48,034 nt of DNA from SIG701 sp045123975 (GCA_045123975.1 JBGVKV010000007.1:1-48034); one strand, 5' to 3'; positions 7,969-16,284 are shown, counted from the first letter of the stretch. Notes: generated by a model not told the origin, from the letters alone. Numbers and translations: made by a program.

Positions 7969-9287
7969 TTTTTTGCGTCCTCCTTGGCTTTTTCTTCCCG
8001 CAAAAGAATCTTCGCCATACGGTTGGTCTGTACCAACGGACGGTTTGCGGGGCAAACGTAGCTGCAGCATCCGCATTCCATACAAGCGGTAACGTGAAGC
8101 GCCGTCAGCTGCTCCATATCCCGACGGTCATACGCCTTCAGAATCTCGGCAGGCGCCAGGCCGAAGGGGCAGGTGTTGGTACAGGAGCCACAGCGAATGC
8201 AGGCAGTGGTTTTGGGAAGCTTTGCTTCCTTGGCTGTCAATGCCAGAACGGCATTGGTGTTTTTCAAAATGGGCGCATCCACGTCGGGCACGGTAATACC
8301 CATCATCGGTCCGCCATAGATTACCTTGGCAGGCTCTTCCGTCAAGCCGCCGCAGAACTCAAACACTTTGGAAATCGGCGTACCAACGGGCACAATGACG
8401 TTCTGGGGATTCTTTACGGCGCCGCCGTCTACGGTCACGCATTTTTCTATCAGGGGCATACCGGTTTTCAGATAAGCGCCGATAGCCGCTACGGTAGTGC
8501 AGTTGATAACGATGCATCCCACGTCGATGGGCAGCTGGCCCATGGGTACCGCTTTGCCCGTCGTGTGGTAGATCAGCACCTTCTCACCGCCCTGCGGATA
8601 CATAGCAGGCAGTATCTTCACATCCACCTTGCATCCCTGGCACACGTCCGTCATCAGCTTCATCATAGAAGCAATGGCCTTGGGCTTATTGGATTCGATA
8701 CCGATGATGATGTGCTTGATGCCCAGATGAGTCTTCATCGCCTCCAGGGCATACTCCATATCCTCCCGGCGATCGGTCATCGTCACCGTATCGCTGGTCA
8801 CATAAGGCTCACATTCCGCACCGTTGATGATCAGGTGCTCAATGCGTGCAGGATCCACATTCAGCTTCACGTGAGCCGGGAAACCGGCACCGCCCAAGCC
8901 TACCACGCCGCTGTCGCGGACCGCCGCGATAAAGCTGTCACGGGAATCCACAACGGGAGGGCAAATCGCCTCGTCCGGCGTCATCTGCCCGTCGGACTCG
9001 ATCACCACCGCCTGGGTGGTATTACCGCCGGCCAGAAGAAAATCGTGGATTTTCACAACCTTACCGGACACGCTGGAGTAAACGGGTGCGGATACAAAAC
9101 CGCCGCTCTCGCCGATCTTGGTACCCACGCGGACAAGATCGCCGACTTGTACCAGGACAGTGGCGGGAGCACCGATGTGCATAGACATAGGGATGGTCAC
9201 CGTCGCCGGCGGCTCCATATGGGCAACAGGCGTATTCTGGGTGTTTTTTCTATGGGGCACATGTACCCCGCGAAGAGAAAAAGCCAT
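7965..9287 (-). CDS. rnfC: Electron transport complex subunit RnfC
   Basis: A 440-residue peripheral subunit that exchanges electrons with NAD(H). Landmarks are an N-terminal barrel-sandwich segment (about 27-85), the Rossmann/FMN region GLGGAGFPAHVKL (130-142) and GAECEPY (156-162), a SLBB-type stretch, and two [4Fe-4S] motifs: CIRCGSCTNTCP (Cys363, 366, 369, 373) and CMECGCCSYVCP (Cys402, 405, 408, 412). Length is usual for Clostridial RnfC, without the long C-terminal repeats of enterobacteria. It is the first gene of the operon; AGGAAAGG precedes the ATG and a strong promoter lies at 9426-9454. Confidence 0.95.
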   Translation of the reverse strand: MAFSLRGVHVPHRKNTQNTPVAHMEPPATVTIPMSMHIGAPATVLVQVGDLVRVGTKIGESGGFVSAPVYSSVSGKVVKIHDFLLAGGNTTQAVVIESDGQMTPDEAICPPVVDSRDSFIAAVRDSGVVGLGGAGFPAHVKLNVDPARIEHLIINGAECEPYVTSDTVTMTDRREDMEYALEAMKTHLGIKHIIIGIESNKPKAIASMMKLMTDVCQGCKVDVKILPAMYPQGGEKVLIYHTTGKAVPMGQLPIDVGCIVINCTTVAAIGAYLKTGMPLIEKCVTVDGGAVKNPQNVIVPVGTPISKVFEFCGGLTEEPAKVIYGGPMMGITVPDVDAPILKNTNAVLALTAKEAKLPKTTACIRCGSCTNTCPFGLAPAEILKAYDRRDMEQLTALHVTACMECGCCSYVCPANRPLVQTNRMAKILLREEKAKEDAKK

Positions 9288-9389
9288 GTTGTTTTACCTT
9301 TCCTATAGTATAAATGTAAGTGTTACAAACAGAAAAATCAGACTTAACGAGGAAATATCGCAAGTCTTGCCATTGTATGCAATTTTGAC

Positions 9390-9413
9390 ATATCGGACAA
9401 ACGCGCCCGATAT
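9390..9413 (-). other. Hairpin at the start of the rnf mRNA leader
   Basis: A 7-bp inverted repeat (ATATCGG at 9390-9396 with CCGATAT at 9407-9413, 10-base loop) falls a few bases after the predicted transcription start of the rnf operon, in a leader of about 130 bases. It could stabilise the 5' end or serve as a protein site. No known riboswitch motif is seen in the rest of the leader. Confidence 0.3.
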
Positions 9414-9425
9414 TTCGCCAATATA

Positions 9426-9454
9426 TTTATACAACAATTTCGGCCGTTTGTCAA
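9426..9454 (-). promoter_or_regulatory. Sigma-A promoter of the rnf operon
   Basis: On the minus strand TTGACA (9454-9449) is followed after exactly 17 bases by TATAAA (9431-9426), five or six of six matches to each consensus box. Transcription would start near 9419, giving a leader of about 130 bases before rnfC. An imperfect palindrome (GTTAATAA and its partial complement, around 9461-9482) lies just upstream of the -35 box and might bind a regulator. Confidence 0.75.
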
Positions 9455-9570
9455 TGGGTTTGTGATTAGTAACAGTTATTAACATAAAACAATTTTGTGT
9501 ATATTTCGCCGCTCTGGATACCGCCGCCTGCACTGTATCACAAAGGAAAAAAAGAAACCCGCGCACACCC

Positions 9571-9599
9571 TTGACAGACCGCCGTTTTTGCGATACACT
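9571..9599 (+). promoter_or_regulatory. Probable promoter of the HAD-heparinase unit
   Basis: TTGACA (9571-9576), 17 bases, then TACACT (9594-9599). The -35 box is perfect and the -10 box matches four of six bases. It lies 45 bases before the HAD gene start and points away from rnfC, so the region 9288-9644 is a divergent promoter region with no gene of its own. Confidence 0.5.
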
Positions 9600-9644
9600 C
9601 AATATATAATTGTAAAGAAATCACAGATGAACCGAGGTAATCCT

Positions 9645-10520
9645 ATGGCAAAGATTCCCTTTTCCGATACGGTGAAATTCGATTCCAAAACCACCTTGTT
9701 CGTGACGGATCTGGACGGGACTCTCCTGACGCCCGACGCTACCCTGCCGGACGGTGCCGTGGATGCGGTATGGGATCTGCACCGCCGGGGCATTCGCCTC
9801 ACCTATGCCACCGCACGCACCATCCGCTCCGCAGCGTTCATACTGGAAGGACTCCCCTTCCCCGCACCGATAGCACTGATGAACGGAGTGCTGATGCGGG
9901 ATATGAACGAAGGCCGGTACGTGGACAGCAATCTGCTCACCCCGGATACGGCAGACCGGATCCTTGCCATCGGCGGCGAGCCCTTCGTATACACGCTCAC
10001 ACCCGAGGGTGAGTTGTTCACCGCATACCATCGGATTGCCAACGAGCATATGGAGGATTTCCTCCGTGAACGGGTGGATAAATACGCCAAGCCCTTCCGG
10101 CAATTGGAGGATTTCCATACGCTGATTGAAGAAAAACAGCGGATTATTTACTTCTGCTATCTGGACACGGAGGAGCATCTGCGCCCTATCCACGACGCCA
10201 TTGTCTCCCTGCGGGATCCGTCGGGGGAATATGGCACCAAATGTGCCTTTTACCCCGATCACTACCGTCCCGGCCTATGGTATCTGGAGGTGTTTGCCCC
10301 CACCGCATCCAAGGGCACGGTGATCCGCCGCCTGCGGGAGATGACGGGCGCCCGCACCGTCATCTGCTTCGGAGACAACGGCAACGATCTTCCCATGTTT
10401 GCCGAGTCCGATTACGCATTCGCGGTGGAGTGCGCCGCCGATTCCGTCAAGGAAGCCGCCGACGGAATCATCCCCGGCGGGATGGGCGTGATTGAGTTTA
10501 TACGGAAACACACAATATAA
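9645..10520 (+). CDS. HAD family hydrolase, Cof-type (IIB)
   Basis: A 291-residue haloacid dehalogenase-superfamily phosphatase. Motif I is FVTDLDGTLL (nucleophile Asp22, acid/base Asp24), motif II the Thr/Ser region TYATARTIRS, motif III the lysine in ASKGTVIRRL, and motif IV CFGDNGNDLPMF. The cap between motifs II and III is of the alpha/beta type seen in Cof/YbiV-like sugar phosphatases. The substrate cannot be read from sequence; related enzymes act on small sugar phosphates or FMN-like compounds. The start at 9645 is preferred over an in-frame ATG 18 bases upstream because GAGGT precedes it at the right spacing. The next gene starts 39 bases downstream and is probably co-transcribed. Confidence 0.88.
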   Translation: MAKIPFSDTVKFDSKTTLFVTDLDGTLLTPDATLPDGAVDAVWDLHRRGIRLTYATARTIRSAAFILEGLPFPAPIALMNGVLMRDMNEGRYVDSNLLTPDTADRILAIGGEPFVYTLTPEGELFTAYHRIANEHMEDFLRERVDKYAKPFRQLEDFHTLIEEKQRIIYFCYLDTEEHLRPIHDAIVSLRDPSGEYGTKCAFYPDHYRPGLWYLEVFAPTASKGTVIRRLREMTGARTVICFGDNGNDLPMFAESDYAFAVECAADSVKEAADGIIPGGMGVIEFIRKHTI

Positions 10521-10559
10521 ACCTACCCCGGTATTACTTGTTTTCAGGAGGGCTCTGCC

Positions 10560-12206
10560 ATGCTTCTCGAAAAAGCCAAGAATCCCGCTTTCTGGGAGAA
10601 AGTCCGCACATCTTCTGCCTATCGGTCACTCGTTGACGAGCTGCTCTCCCTGTGGGAAAAAGATTGCACCGATGTATTCCCCGCCGGCAAGTACAGTGAG
10701 TACGTTCTCTTCAATCAAACAGGAAGCCGTGCGGAATACGAGGCGTTCTACTTCCGTCGGCGGCGGGCTATGAACACATCCGCCCTTCTTTCGCTGATTT
10801 ATCCGGATAACGATACGTATTTCACCATGCTGTGCGACGTGATCTGGGTCATTCTCGACGAATACAGCTGGGTTTTGCCCGCTCACATCCATAACTTCCG
10901 GGACTGCTCCACCAAGTTCATCGATCTTTTTGCCGCCGAAACAGGCTTCACCCTGTCGGAAATCGACTATTTGCTGGAAGACCGTTTGCCCTCATTGATC
11001 CGCAGCCGCATCCGTGCGGAAATTGATCGCCGCATTATTTCCGTATATACCGGACCGCAGGAGTTCTGGTGGGAGAAAAGCCGAGGCAACTGGGCCGCCG
11101 TGTGCGCGGGCTGCGTGGGCATTACCTTCCTCTATCAACGTCCGGATCTGTTTGAGAGCATACAGGAAAGAATAGACAAAACGCTGCGCACATTCCTCAC
11201 CGGATTCTACGAAGACGGTATCTGCCAGGAAGGATTCCATTACTGGCACTACGGATTCGGACACTACCTGTGCTTTGCCGATCTGATACGGCAGTTCAGC
11301 GATGGAAAGATAGATTATCTTGCGGAACCGAAAATCCAAACCATTGCCCAGTATCCGCAGCGCATGTTTATGGACGGCGACACCATCGTCAGCTTTTCCG
11401 ATTCCCATATGAAAAGCTCCTGGCACATCGGCTTACTCCATTATCTGAAAAAAGAGTTCCCCGACCACATCCATCTTCCGCCCCAGGCATTCAGCTACAG
11501 CAATGATTCCTGTGGCCGCTGGGGATTGCACCTGCGCGCATTCCTGTGGTTCGATGAGACACTGCCATGCGAGGACACGCAAAATTACGGCACAGATTAT
11601 TCCTCCGTATCCCAATGGCTGATCAAAAAGACTCCGCTCTACAGTTTTGCCGCCAAGGGCGGACATAACGATGAGCCCCACAATCACAACGATATCGGCA
11701 GTTTCATTCTCACGAAAAACGGCGAGCAGATTCTCTGCGATCCCGGTACCGGAACGTATTGCCGGGAGTATTTCAGCGACGGCCGGTATACGTTTTTCCG
11801 CACCTCCTCCCGCGGACACAGCGTCCCCATTATCAACGGGCAGTATCAAAAGGAAGGACGGACACATGAAGCCTCCGCATCGTTTTCGGAGGATGTGTTC
11901 ACTTTGGAAATGCACCGTGCCTACGATATTCCCGCCCTGCGCGGTCTGACACGATCCTTTTCCTTCACCGAAGCCACCGTCACACTGCGTGACGATTTCT
12001 CCTTCGATGGACGGGCACTGCCTGTGGTGGAGCGATTTGTTTCCCGCTATCCTGTCGAAATAACGCCTGAGGGCGTCCTCACCTGCGGGTTGCTGTTGTC
12101 CGCAGATGCAAGTGCCGTGGTCACACAAACGGAAGGACTGTACTGCATAGACTACGCCTTGGAGCCCAATGCCACCGGCTTTACCCTGACCGTGCAGATC
12201 GGATAA
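10560..12206 (+). CDS. Heparinase II/III family protein (polysaccharide lyase-like)
   Basis: A 548-residue protein with the heparinase II/III layout: an N-terminal alpha/alpha toroid (about 60-330) rich in WY and HYG motifs such as EGFHYWHYGFGHYL, then a C-terminal beta-sandwich that begins near SFAAKGGHNDEPHNHND (about 360-380) and includes CDPGTGTY. The HNDEPHNHND cluster is the family signature and supplies active-site histidines and asparagines. There is no signal peptide, so an intracellular role on oligosaccharides taken up by the cell is likely, although the substrate is unknown. A strong AGGAGGG site precedes the ATG. It follows the HAD phosphatase and ends at a bidirectional terminator. 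Confidence 0.82.
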   Translation: MLLEKAKNPAFWEKVRTSSAYRSLVDELLSLWEKDCTDVFPAGKYSEYVLFNQTGSRAEYEAFYFRRRRAMNTSALLSLIYPDNDTYFTMLCDVIWVILDEYSWVLPAHIHNFRDCSTKFIDLFAAETGFTLSEIDYLLEDRLPSLIRSRIRAEIDRRIISVYTGPQEFWWEKSRGNWAAVCAGCVGITFLYQRPDLFESIQERIDKTLRTFLTGFYEDGICQEGFHYWHYGFGHYLCFADLIRQFSDGKIDYLAEPKIQTIAQYPQRMFMDGDTIVSFSDSHMKSSWHIGLLHYLKKEFPDHIHLPPQAFSYSNDSCGRWGLHLRAFLWFDETLPCEDTQNYGTDYSSVSQWLIKKTPLYSFAAKGGHNDEPHNHNDIGSFILTKNGEQILCDPGTGTYCREYFSDGRYTFFRTSSRGHSVPIINGQYQKEGRTHEASASFSEDVFTLEMHRAYDIPALRGLTRSFSFTEATVTLRDDFSFDGRALPVVERFVSRYPVEITPEGVLTCGLLLSADASAVVTQTEGLYCIDYALEPNATGFTLTVQIG

Positions 12207-12233
12207 CCGGAGCACAGCCAAAACAATACAATA

Positions 12234-12265
12234 AAAGAAAGACCGCCCAAAGGCGGTCTTTCTTT
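12234..12265. terminator. Bidirectional rho-independent terminator
   Basis: A 14-bp stem (AAAGAAAGACCGCC, 12234-12247, with its complement at 12252-12265) and a CAAA loop. A-rich and T-rich outer arms let it terminate both the heparinase-like gene (plus) and the DUF421 gene (minus), whose stop codons face it. Confidence 0.85.
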
Positions 12266-12274
12266 GCGCTGTAA

Positions 12275-12952
12275 TCATTCCACGCCGTACACCGTGAGGG
12301 AATCCTCTTCCCTGCGATAAACGGCAAGGAATACTTCTTTTGCATCGTAATATTTCTGCTCCGTGAGCCGTTTTGTAAGCCAGGCCTCATCCCGCCCCAT
12401 ACGGCGAAGATTCTCACCCAAAATCCGCCCGTCCATAATCACCTCCGTGCCGATGTGGGACGGCGGTGGGCACAGCTTCAGATCCCCCGGCGTAGCGGGC
12501 CGCTTATCGCTGACGGGCAAAACGGACAACTTCCCGTTGTGCTCAAAAATGGCAGTCTGGATCTCCGACAGATCGAAATAACCGGCCTCCCGGCAAAGGA
12601 GCAGAAATTCCGACAGATCCAATTTGGCTTTTTTCAGATTTTCCCGGTACAACTTGCCGTTGTCCATCAAAATCGTGGGCGTGCCGTTGATGTATTTGCG
12701 ACTTCGGGGGAATTTGTGGGTCAAAAGGCTGAGCAAAACGGACACGAAGCCGTAGATCACCAGTGCCGTCAGGGATTGCCAGGGAGATTCCAGATCCGTG
12801 GCCATTTCCGCCGCGATGGAACCGATGGTGATGCCGCTGATATAATCGAAAAAGTCCAGCTGGGCCACCTGCTTGTGCCCCATCAGTTTTGTAATGCAGA
12901 ACAGCGCTATGACCGAAAATACCGACGTGAAAACGATTTGGAGAAAATCCAT
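12275..12952 (-). CDS. DUF421 domain membrane protein (YetF-like)
   Basis: A 225-residue protein with three N-terminal transmembrane helices and a cytoplasmic DUF421 domain. Family landmarks are LMGHKQVAQLDFFDYISGITIGSIA, where YetF proteins have LMGKRE-GQLS--D----ITIG--A, then NGTPTILMDNGKLYRENLKKA and the segment LSEFLLLCREAGYFDLSEIQTAIFE. The function is not known; Bacillus homologues (YetF, YdfS, YkjA) are linked to the spore or cell surface. The start at 12952 is preferred since a GGAG sits six bases upstream and the protein then begins like its relatives; an in-frame ATG 21 bases earlier has no such site. It appears to be a single-gene unit ending at the shared terminator. Confidence 0.85.
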   Translation of the reverse strand: MDFLQIVFTSVFSVIALFCITKLMGHKQVAQLDFFDYISGITIGSIAAEMATDLESPWQSLTALVIYGFVSVLLSLLTHKFPRSRKYINGTPTILMDNGKLYRENLKKAKLDLSEFLLLCREAGYFDLSEIQTAIFEHNGKLSVLPVSDKRPATPGDLKLCPPPSHIGTEVIMDGRILGENLRRMGRDEAWLTKRLTEQKYYDAKEVFLAVYRREEDSLTVYGVE

Positions 12953-13053
12953 CCATGCCTCCGTTTTTGTCATAGTGTGCCCGGATGCGGGATATGTATG
13001 TGAGGAAAAGAACCGCAATGAGTAAGGCGTTGGGGTGAGAAGAGGATATGGAA

Positions 13054-13077
13054 AGGGCTGACCTCGCGGTCAGCCCT
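13054..13077 (-). terminator. Terminator after the methyltransferase gene
   Basis: A perfect 10-bp stem (AGGGCTGACC, 13054-13063, with 13068-13077) and TCGC loop, 36 bases past the methyltransferase stop codon. The minus-strand downstream sequence (TTTCCATATCC) is only moderately T-rich. Confidence 0.55.
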
Positions 13078-13112
13078 AATTATGTTCTATTCGATAAATT
13101 GGAATTTGACAG

Positions 13113-13763
13113 TTATTTAACTGCCTTAATGGTGTATGTTGCTCCCCAATTATTCAACACCTCTTCCGCTGCAAAGCCCGCTTCAACAAGAGCTTCAATC
13201 TCGTGCTTCACAGTAAGCGGTGTATCATAATGGTAAAACTCGTTATTGGTAATACCTTGTTCTGTTTTCAGAGCTATCAAATTGTTTCGGTGCATCCGTT
13301 CCTCATCATCAGATAAGGAAAAATAATCCGTGAGTATAAAATATCCATTATCCTTTAATGCGATATGCAATTTAGAATAAAGCCCGACCTTTTCTTCTTT
13401 TGTAAAATGATGCAAGCTTTCTACCGATACAGCGGCATCAAACACATTTTCACCAAGCGGCACATCAAAATATGAGCCAAGAATCAAGGTTATATCCTTG
13501 CCAACGAATTTTCGTTGAAGCTCGGTTAGCATTCCTTCAGAAAGGTCTATTCCCGTAACCCTTGCCGAAGGATTAAACTTATAATATTCTTGCAGTTCCA
13601 ACCCTGTACCGCAACCCAAATCAAGTATGTGACAGTTTTCAGCGGTCGGTAATTGCTTTGCCGTAAAGGGATAGAACTCGCTTGCACATTCGATGTCAGT
13701 CAGCATATGCTCATCGTATCCGCTAAGTCTTGCCTCAAAGAAATCACTCATTTTTTCAAGCAT
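13113..13763 (-). CDS. Class I SAM-dependent methyltransferase
   Basis: A 216-residue Rossmann-fold methyltransferase. Motif I is HILDLGCGTGLELQEY, followed by TGIDLSEGML (acidic residue that binds the SAM ribose), DVPLGENVFDAAVSVESLHH (motifs II and III) and NGYFILTDYFSL. It resembles small ubiE/SmtA-like methyltransferases of unknown substrate. The start at 13763 is chosen because AAGGAGG precedes it at ideal spacing; an in-frame ATG 18 bases earlier overlaps that site. Codon use is more AT-rich than in the neighbours. It lies directly downstream of tRNA-Ser, a common integration site, so recent acquisition is possible but not shown. Confidence 0.88.
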   Translation of the reverse strand: MLEKMSDFFEARLSGYDEHMLTDIECASEFYPFTAKQLPTAENCHILDLGCGTGLELQEYYKFNPSARVTGIDLSEGMLTELQRKFVGKDITLILGSYFDVPLGENVFDAAVSVESLHHFTKEEKVGLYSKLHIALKDNGYFILTDYFSLSDDEERMHRNNLIALKTEQGITNNEFYHYDTPLTVKHEIEALVEAGFAAEEVLNNWGATYTIKAVK

Positions 13764-13819
13764 ACATAACCTCCTTGTCAAATTCTTATTTATCGAACTG
13801 ATTAATTACAAAATAAAGA

Positions 13820-13841
13820 CCGCAATTCGTGAGAACTGCGG
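13820..13841 (-). terminator. Terminator of the tRNA-Ser unit
   Basis: A 9-bp stem with one G-T pair (CCGCAGTTC/GAATTGCGG on the minus strand) and a TCAC loop, followed by TCTTTATTTTGT. It starts eight bases after the encoded CCA end of the tRNA. Confidence 0.75.
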
Positions 13842-13848
13842 CCGTTTT

Positions 13849-13937
13849 TGGCGCAGAGAGAGGGATTCGAACCCTCGTGAGCTTTCGCCCAAACTGATTT
13901 CGAGTCAGCCCCGTTATGACCACTTCGATATCTCTGC
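13849..13937 (-). tRNA. tRNA-Ser (anticodon CGA)
   Basis: The minus strand folds as a class II tRNA of 89 bases. The acceptor stem GCAGAGA pairs with TCTCTGC, then comes the discriminator G and an encoded CCA. The anticodon stem GCTGA/TCAGT encloses loop CTCGAAA with anticodon CGA (reads UCG). The long variable arm and the T-arm GAGGG-TTCGAAT-CCCTC agree with serine identity. Confidence 0.95.
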
Positions 13938-13969
13938 ATACTATTTCATTATGGATCACGCTATGGGGT

Positions 13970-13998
13970 AGTATACCACATCGGGCGCGCAAATGCAA
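13970..13998 (-). promoter_or_regulatory. Possible promoter of tRNA-Ser
   Basis: On the minus strand TTGCAT (13998-13993), 17 bases, TATACT (13975-13970). The -10 box matches five of six bases; the -35 box only three. Start of transcription would fall about 25 bases before the tRNA. Confidence 0.45.
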
Positions 13999-14025
13999 GG
14001 GGATGGCACAACATTCCAGAAAAAA

Positions 14026-14046
14026 GAGGCGGAATTATTCCGCCTC
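14026..14046 (-). terminator. nrdR terminator with the stop codon in its loop
   Basis: A perfect 9-bp stem (GAGGCGGAA/TTCCGCCTC) whose three-base loop is the TAA stop codon of nrdR itself, followed by TTTTTT on the minus strand. The last three sense codons of nrdR form the 5' arm of the stem. Confidence 0.85.
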
Positions 14047-14493
14047 ATCAGGATCTGCTTTCAATCCCTGCAATTCTTTCATGAAGGTTTCCACATCCTT
14101 GAACTCGCGGTATACGGATGCAAAGCGCACATAGGCCACCGCATCCCGCTTTTTCAGCTTTTCCATGGCCAACTCACCGATCTCACGGGAGGGAATCTCC
14201 CGGCGGAGGGAATTCATAATCTCCACCTCGATCTCGGCGGCGATAGCTTCCGCGTCCACGGGACGCTTCTGGCAGGCCTTCATCAGACCGCCCAGGATCT
14301 TATTCTTATCAAAATACTCCTTTGTACCGTCTTTTTTGACGATAACCGGCTGGAATGCCTCGATGATCTCATAAGTAGTGAACCGCTTCTGACACTTCAG
14401 ACACTCGCGGCGGCGGCGGATGCTGTCGCTCTCTTCAACCGGACGGGAATCGATTACTTTACTGTCTGTGTAGCCGCACATGGGACATCTCAT
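14035..14493 (-). CDS. nrdR: Transcriptional repressor NrdR
   Basis: A 152-residue NrdR, the nucleotide-sensing repressor of ribonucleotide reductase genes. The N-terminal zinc ribbon is complete (MRCPMCGYTDSKVIDSRP and RECLKCQKRFTTYE, four cysteines), followed by the ATP-cone domain with VKKDGTKEYFDKNKILGGL and REIGELAMEKLKKRDAVAYVRFASVYREF, all family hallmarks. It acts in the cytoplasm with ATP/dATP as effector. The start at 14493 gives the canonical MRCP; AAAGGAG lies upstream. A consensus promoter sits at 14542-14570, and the gene is monocistronic, ending in its own terminator. Confidence 0.97.
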   Translation of the reverse strand: MRCPMCGYTDSKVIDSRPVEESDSIRRRRECLKCQKRFTTYEIIEAFQPVIVKKDGTKEYFDKNKILGGLMKACQKRPVDAEAIAAEIEVEIMNSLRREIPSREIGELAMEKLKKRDAVAYVRFASVYREFKDVETFMKELQGLKADPDEAE

Positions 14494-14541
14494 AAGGCAA
14501 ACTCCTTTGCTCATCTGCATCGAGGGATTCTGTTGTTCCGT

Positions 14542-14570
14542 ATTATATCACAATTTGGCGTTTTTGTCAA
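14542..14570 (-). promoter_or_regulatory. Consensus sigma-A promoter of nrdR
   Basis: On the minus strand TTGACA (14570-14565), 17 bases, TATAAT (14547-14542): a full match to both boxes at ideal spacing. The start of transcription would be about 40 bases before the nrdR ATG. Confidence 0.85.
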
Positions 14571-14676
14571 TGCGTTGCGGATTTCTCAAAAAAAAATCTA
14601 CATATTGTGTTTTTTGAGGGAACATTTATCTTTCCCCTTTCGTCCAACACACAAAAGTACACTTGGAGGTATCCGC

Positions 14677-16284
14677 ATGAAACATATCATCGCTGTATTG
14701 CTCGCGCTTCTGCTGAGTGCATCCCTGGCCGCCTGCCACCCGGATGTACCGGACGCGCCGGTTGTGACCGATCCCACGGCAACCGATCCGCCCACGTCGG
14801 AGAATACGGAACAGACGGATCCGCCCGCCACAGACGTTCCCTACCTACCGATTGATCCTGCACCCGGTTTTTCCGCTTTGGAAAAATTGGAAACTTCTTA
14901 CCGTTGGGAAGCCGCCATTCTCAAGGGCTCACCCATTGGCGGAGACGTAACTCTGTACGTGCTGGATATCGGATTGACCTATTACGCGGTTCACCAGCCC
15001 GCCGATGCGGAAAGCGCAGACTGTTACCGAGGCACGCTGGACCTGCCGGAGGGATATACGGACGGCCGTATCGTTTCCGTAGGACCCGGTGCCGGCAGCG
15101 GAGAGATCGTAATGATGGTAGTGGCAGAAAAGGATGGCTCGCTTGCGGCGCTGGACTACCTGTGTCTTACGGATTCCATGGGTCTTTTCGTTGTAACGCC
15201 CCGTGAGAATATTCCCGACGTGCCCCTGGCGCGGCTGATTCAAGTGATGGAGAATCCGGGCAATCTGTCCGTGCACACGGTAAAAATCCCGGTAAAGAAC
15301 ACAAATACCCGAGTAAGGGACTTCCAATTTAATGATCGGTACCGGATTTACGTAACGTCGGAAGTGGTGCAGAACGATGCCAGCGGATACCTTGTGCACA
15401 CAGACGACTTGTTTATCGTGGATTTGTCCATTGGCGAAATCGTGCATCGGGCAAAGCTGGATATAGACGAAGATCCACTCGAGCTGATCTACACCGACGA
15501 CGGATGTGTGCTTATGAAGCGGATGCCCAAAGAAAACGGTGCATACTACGAAACCACCGCCTGCTACAAGATCACCGAGGTGGACGGCGTATTTACCGTA
15601 ACTCCCGTGGAATGGGAAGCATTTCCCTCTGCCGAATCTATCCACCGCTCCCCCAATGGCACGTACGCCGTTTATCAAACCATGGAAGACGGATGGGGCA
15701 ACGGCGGTATTGATGTGAAGTACCGAGACGGATCGGTACGGCGGATTCTCACCAACGTGATGCTGGGTGACTCCCCCGATTGCAAAGCGAAAAGCATTGG
15801 GGACGTGGTGGGCTACACGCCTCTCGGATTTTTGGATGACACCCATTTTGCCTATTACATAGGCGGTTGGGAATGTGTTTGGGGCTACGGAATCTACGAT
15901 TTGGAAACCGGAATCTCCACGGAATACCGGGACGGATACCGTGCACTGACAGTAAGCAACGGCGTTTTGTTTATACAGGCCAAGACCGACTACGACGATC
16001 GATATCCTGTGCTTCCCGGGGATATTTACAAAGTACACGCAGACGGAAAAAGAGAGAAAATGCCCCTGCCCGGTATTTCCTCTGCCGGCTCCAAGTGGCT
16101 CCGCTATGAATCGGAAACCGTGGGAGAAACGAAGCGCCTGGAAAAGAGCACAGTAACGATTCTCTCCTCCGATATGGTAACGGAGCTAGCAAAGATGGAA
16201 ATGGTCCGCCCGCTGCACAAGGGTTACCCGGATTATTACTTCTATGAGAACAACATCGTCTTTATCCAACCGGCAATCGAGTAA
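14677..16284 (+). CDS. Lipoprotein of unknown function, possible beta-propeller
   Basis: A 535-residue lipoprotein: signal MKHIIAVLLALLLSASLAAC with Cys20 in the lipobox, then a Thr/Pro-rich linker of about 40 residues, then a long beta-rich region. Repeated short units of the kind DGxxxxxY/LxLxxG and segments such as HRSPNGTYAVYQT, LDDTHFAYYIGG and YGIYDLETGISTEY look like blades of a WD40/TolB-like propeller, but I recognise no named family. A strong GGAGGT lies seven bases before the ATG. It is divergent from nrdR and ends at a terminator shared with the converging hydrolase gene, so it stands alone. A surface-sensing or binding role is a guess from the fold only. Confidence 0.7.
   Translation: MKHIIAVLLALLLSASLAACHPDVPDAPVVTDPTATDPPTSENTEQTDPPATDVPYLPIDPAPGFSALEKLETSYRWEAAILKGSPIGGDVTLYVLDIGLTYYAVHQPADAESADCYRGTLDLPEGYTDGRIVSVGPGAGSGEIVMMVVAEKDGSLAALDYLCLTDSMGLFVVTPRENIPDVPLARLIQVMENPGNLSVHTVKIPVKNTNTRVRDFQFNDRYRIYVTSEVVQNDASGYLVHTDDLFIVDLSIGEIVHRAKLDIDEDPLELIYTDDGCVLMKRMPKENGAYYETTACYKITEVDGVFTVTPVEWEAFPSAESIHRSPNGTYAVYQTMEDGWGNGGIDVKYRDGSVRRILTNVMLGDSPDCKAKSIGDVVGYTPLGFLDDTHFAYYIGGWECVWGYGIYDLETGISTEYRDGYRALTVSNGVLFIQAKTDYDDRYPVLPGDIYKVHADGKREKMPLPGISSAGSKWLRYESETVGETKRLEKSTVTILSSDMVTELAKMEMVRPLHKGYPDYYFYENNIVFIQPAIE

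Noticed and set aside
9288..9425. FMN riboswitch in the rnf leader
   Set aside because: A leader of this length before flavin-dependent genes made it worth checking, but the RFN-element core boxes (such as AGGGC and GAAnCCG) are not present in order.
12275..13018. Longer start for the DUF421 gene at 13018
   Set aside because: The added residues do not resemble the family and there is no ribosome site; the later ATG at 12952 has one.
13993..14676. In-frame upstream extension of the lipoprotein at 14677
   Set aside because: The extension lies antisense to nrdR, has no ribosome site, and would bury the clear lipoprotein signal peptide in the middle of the protein.
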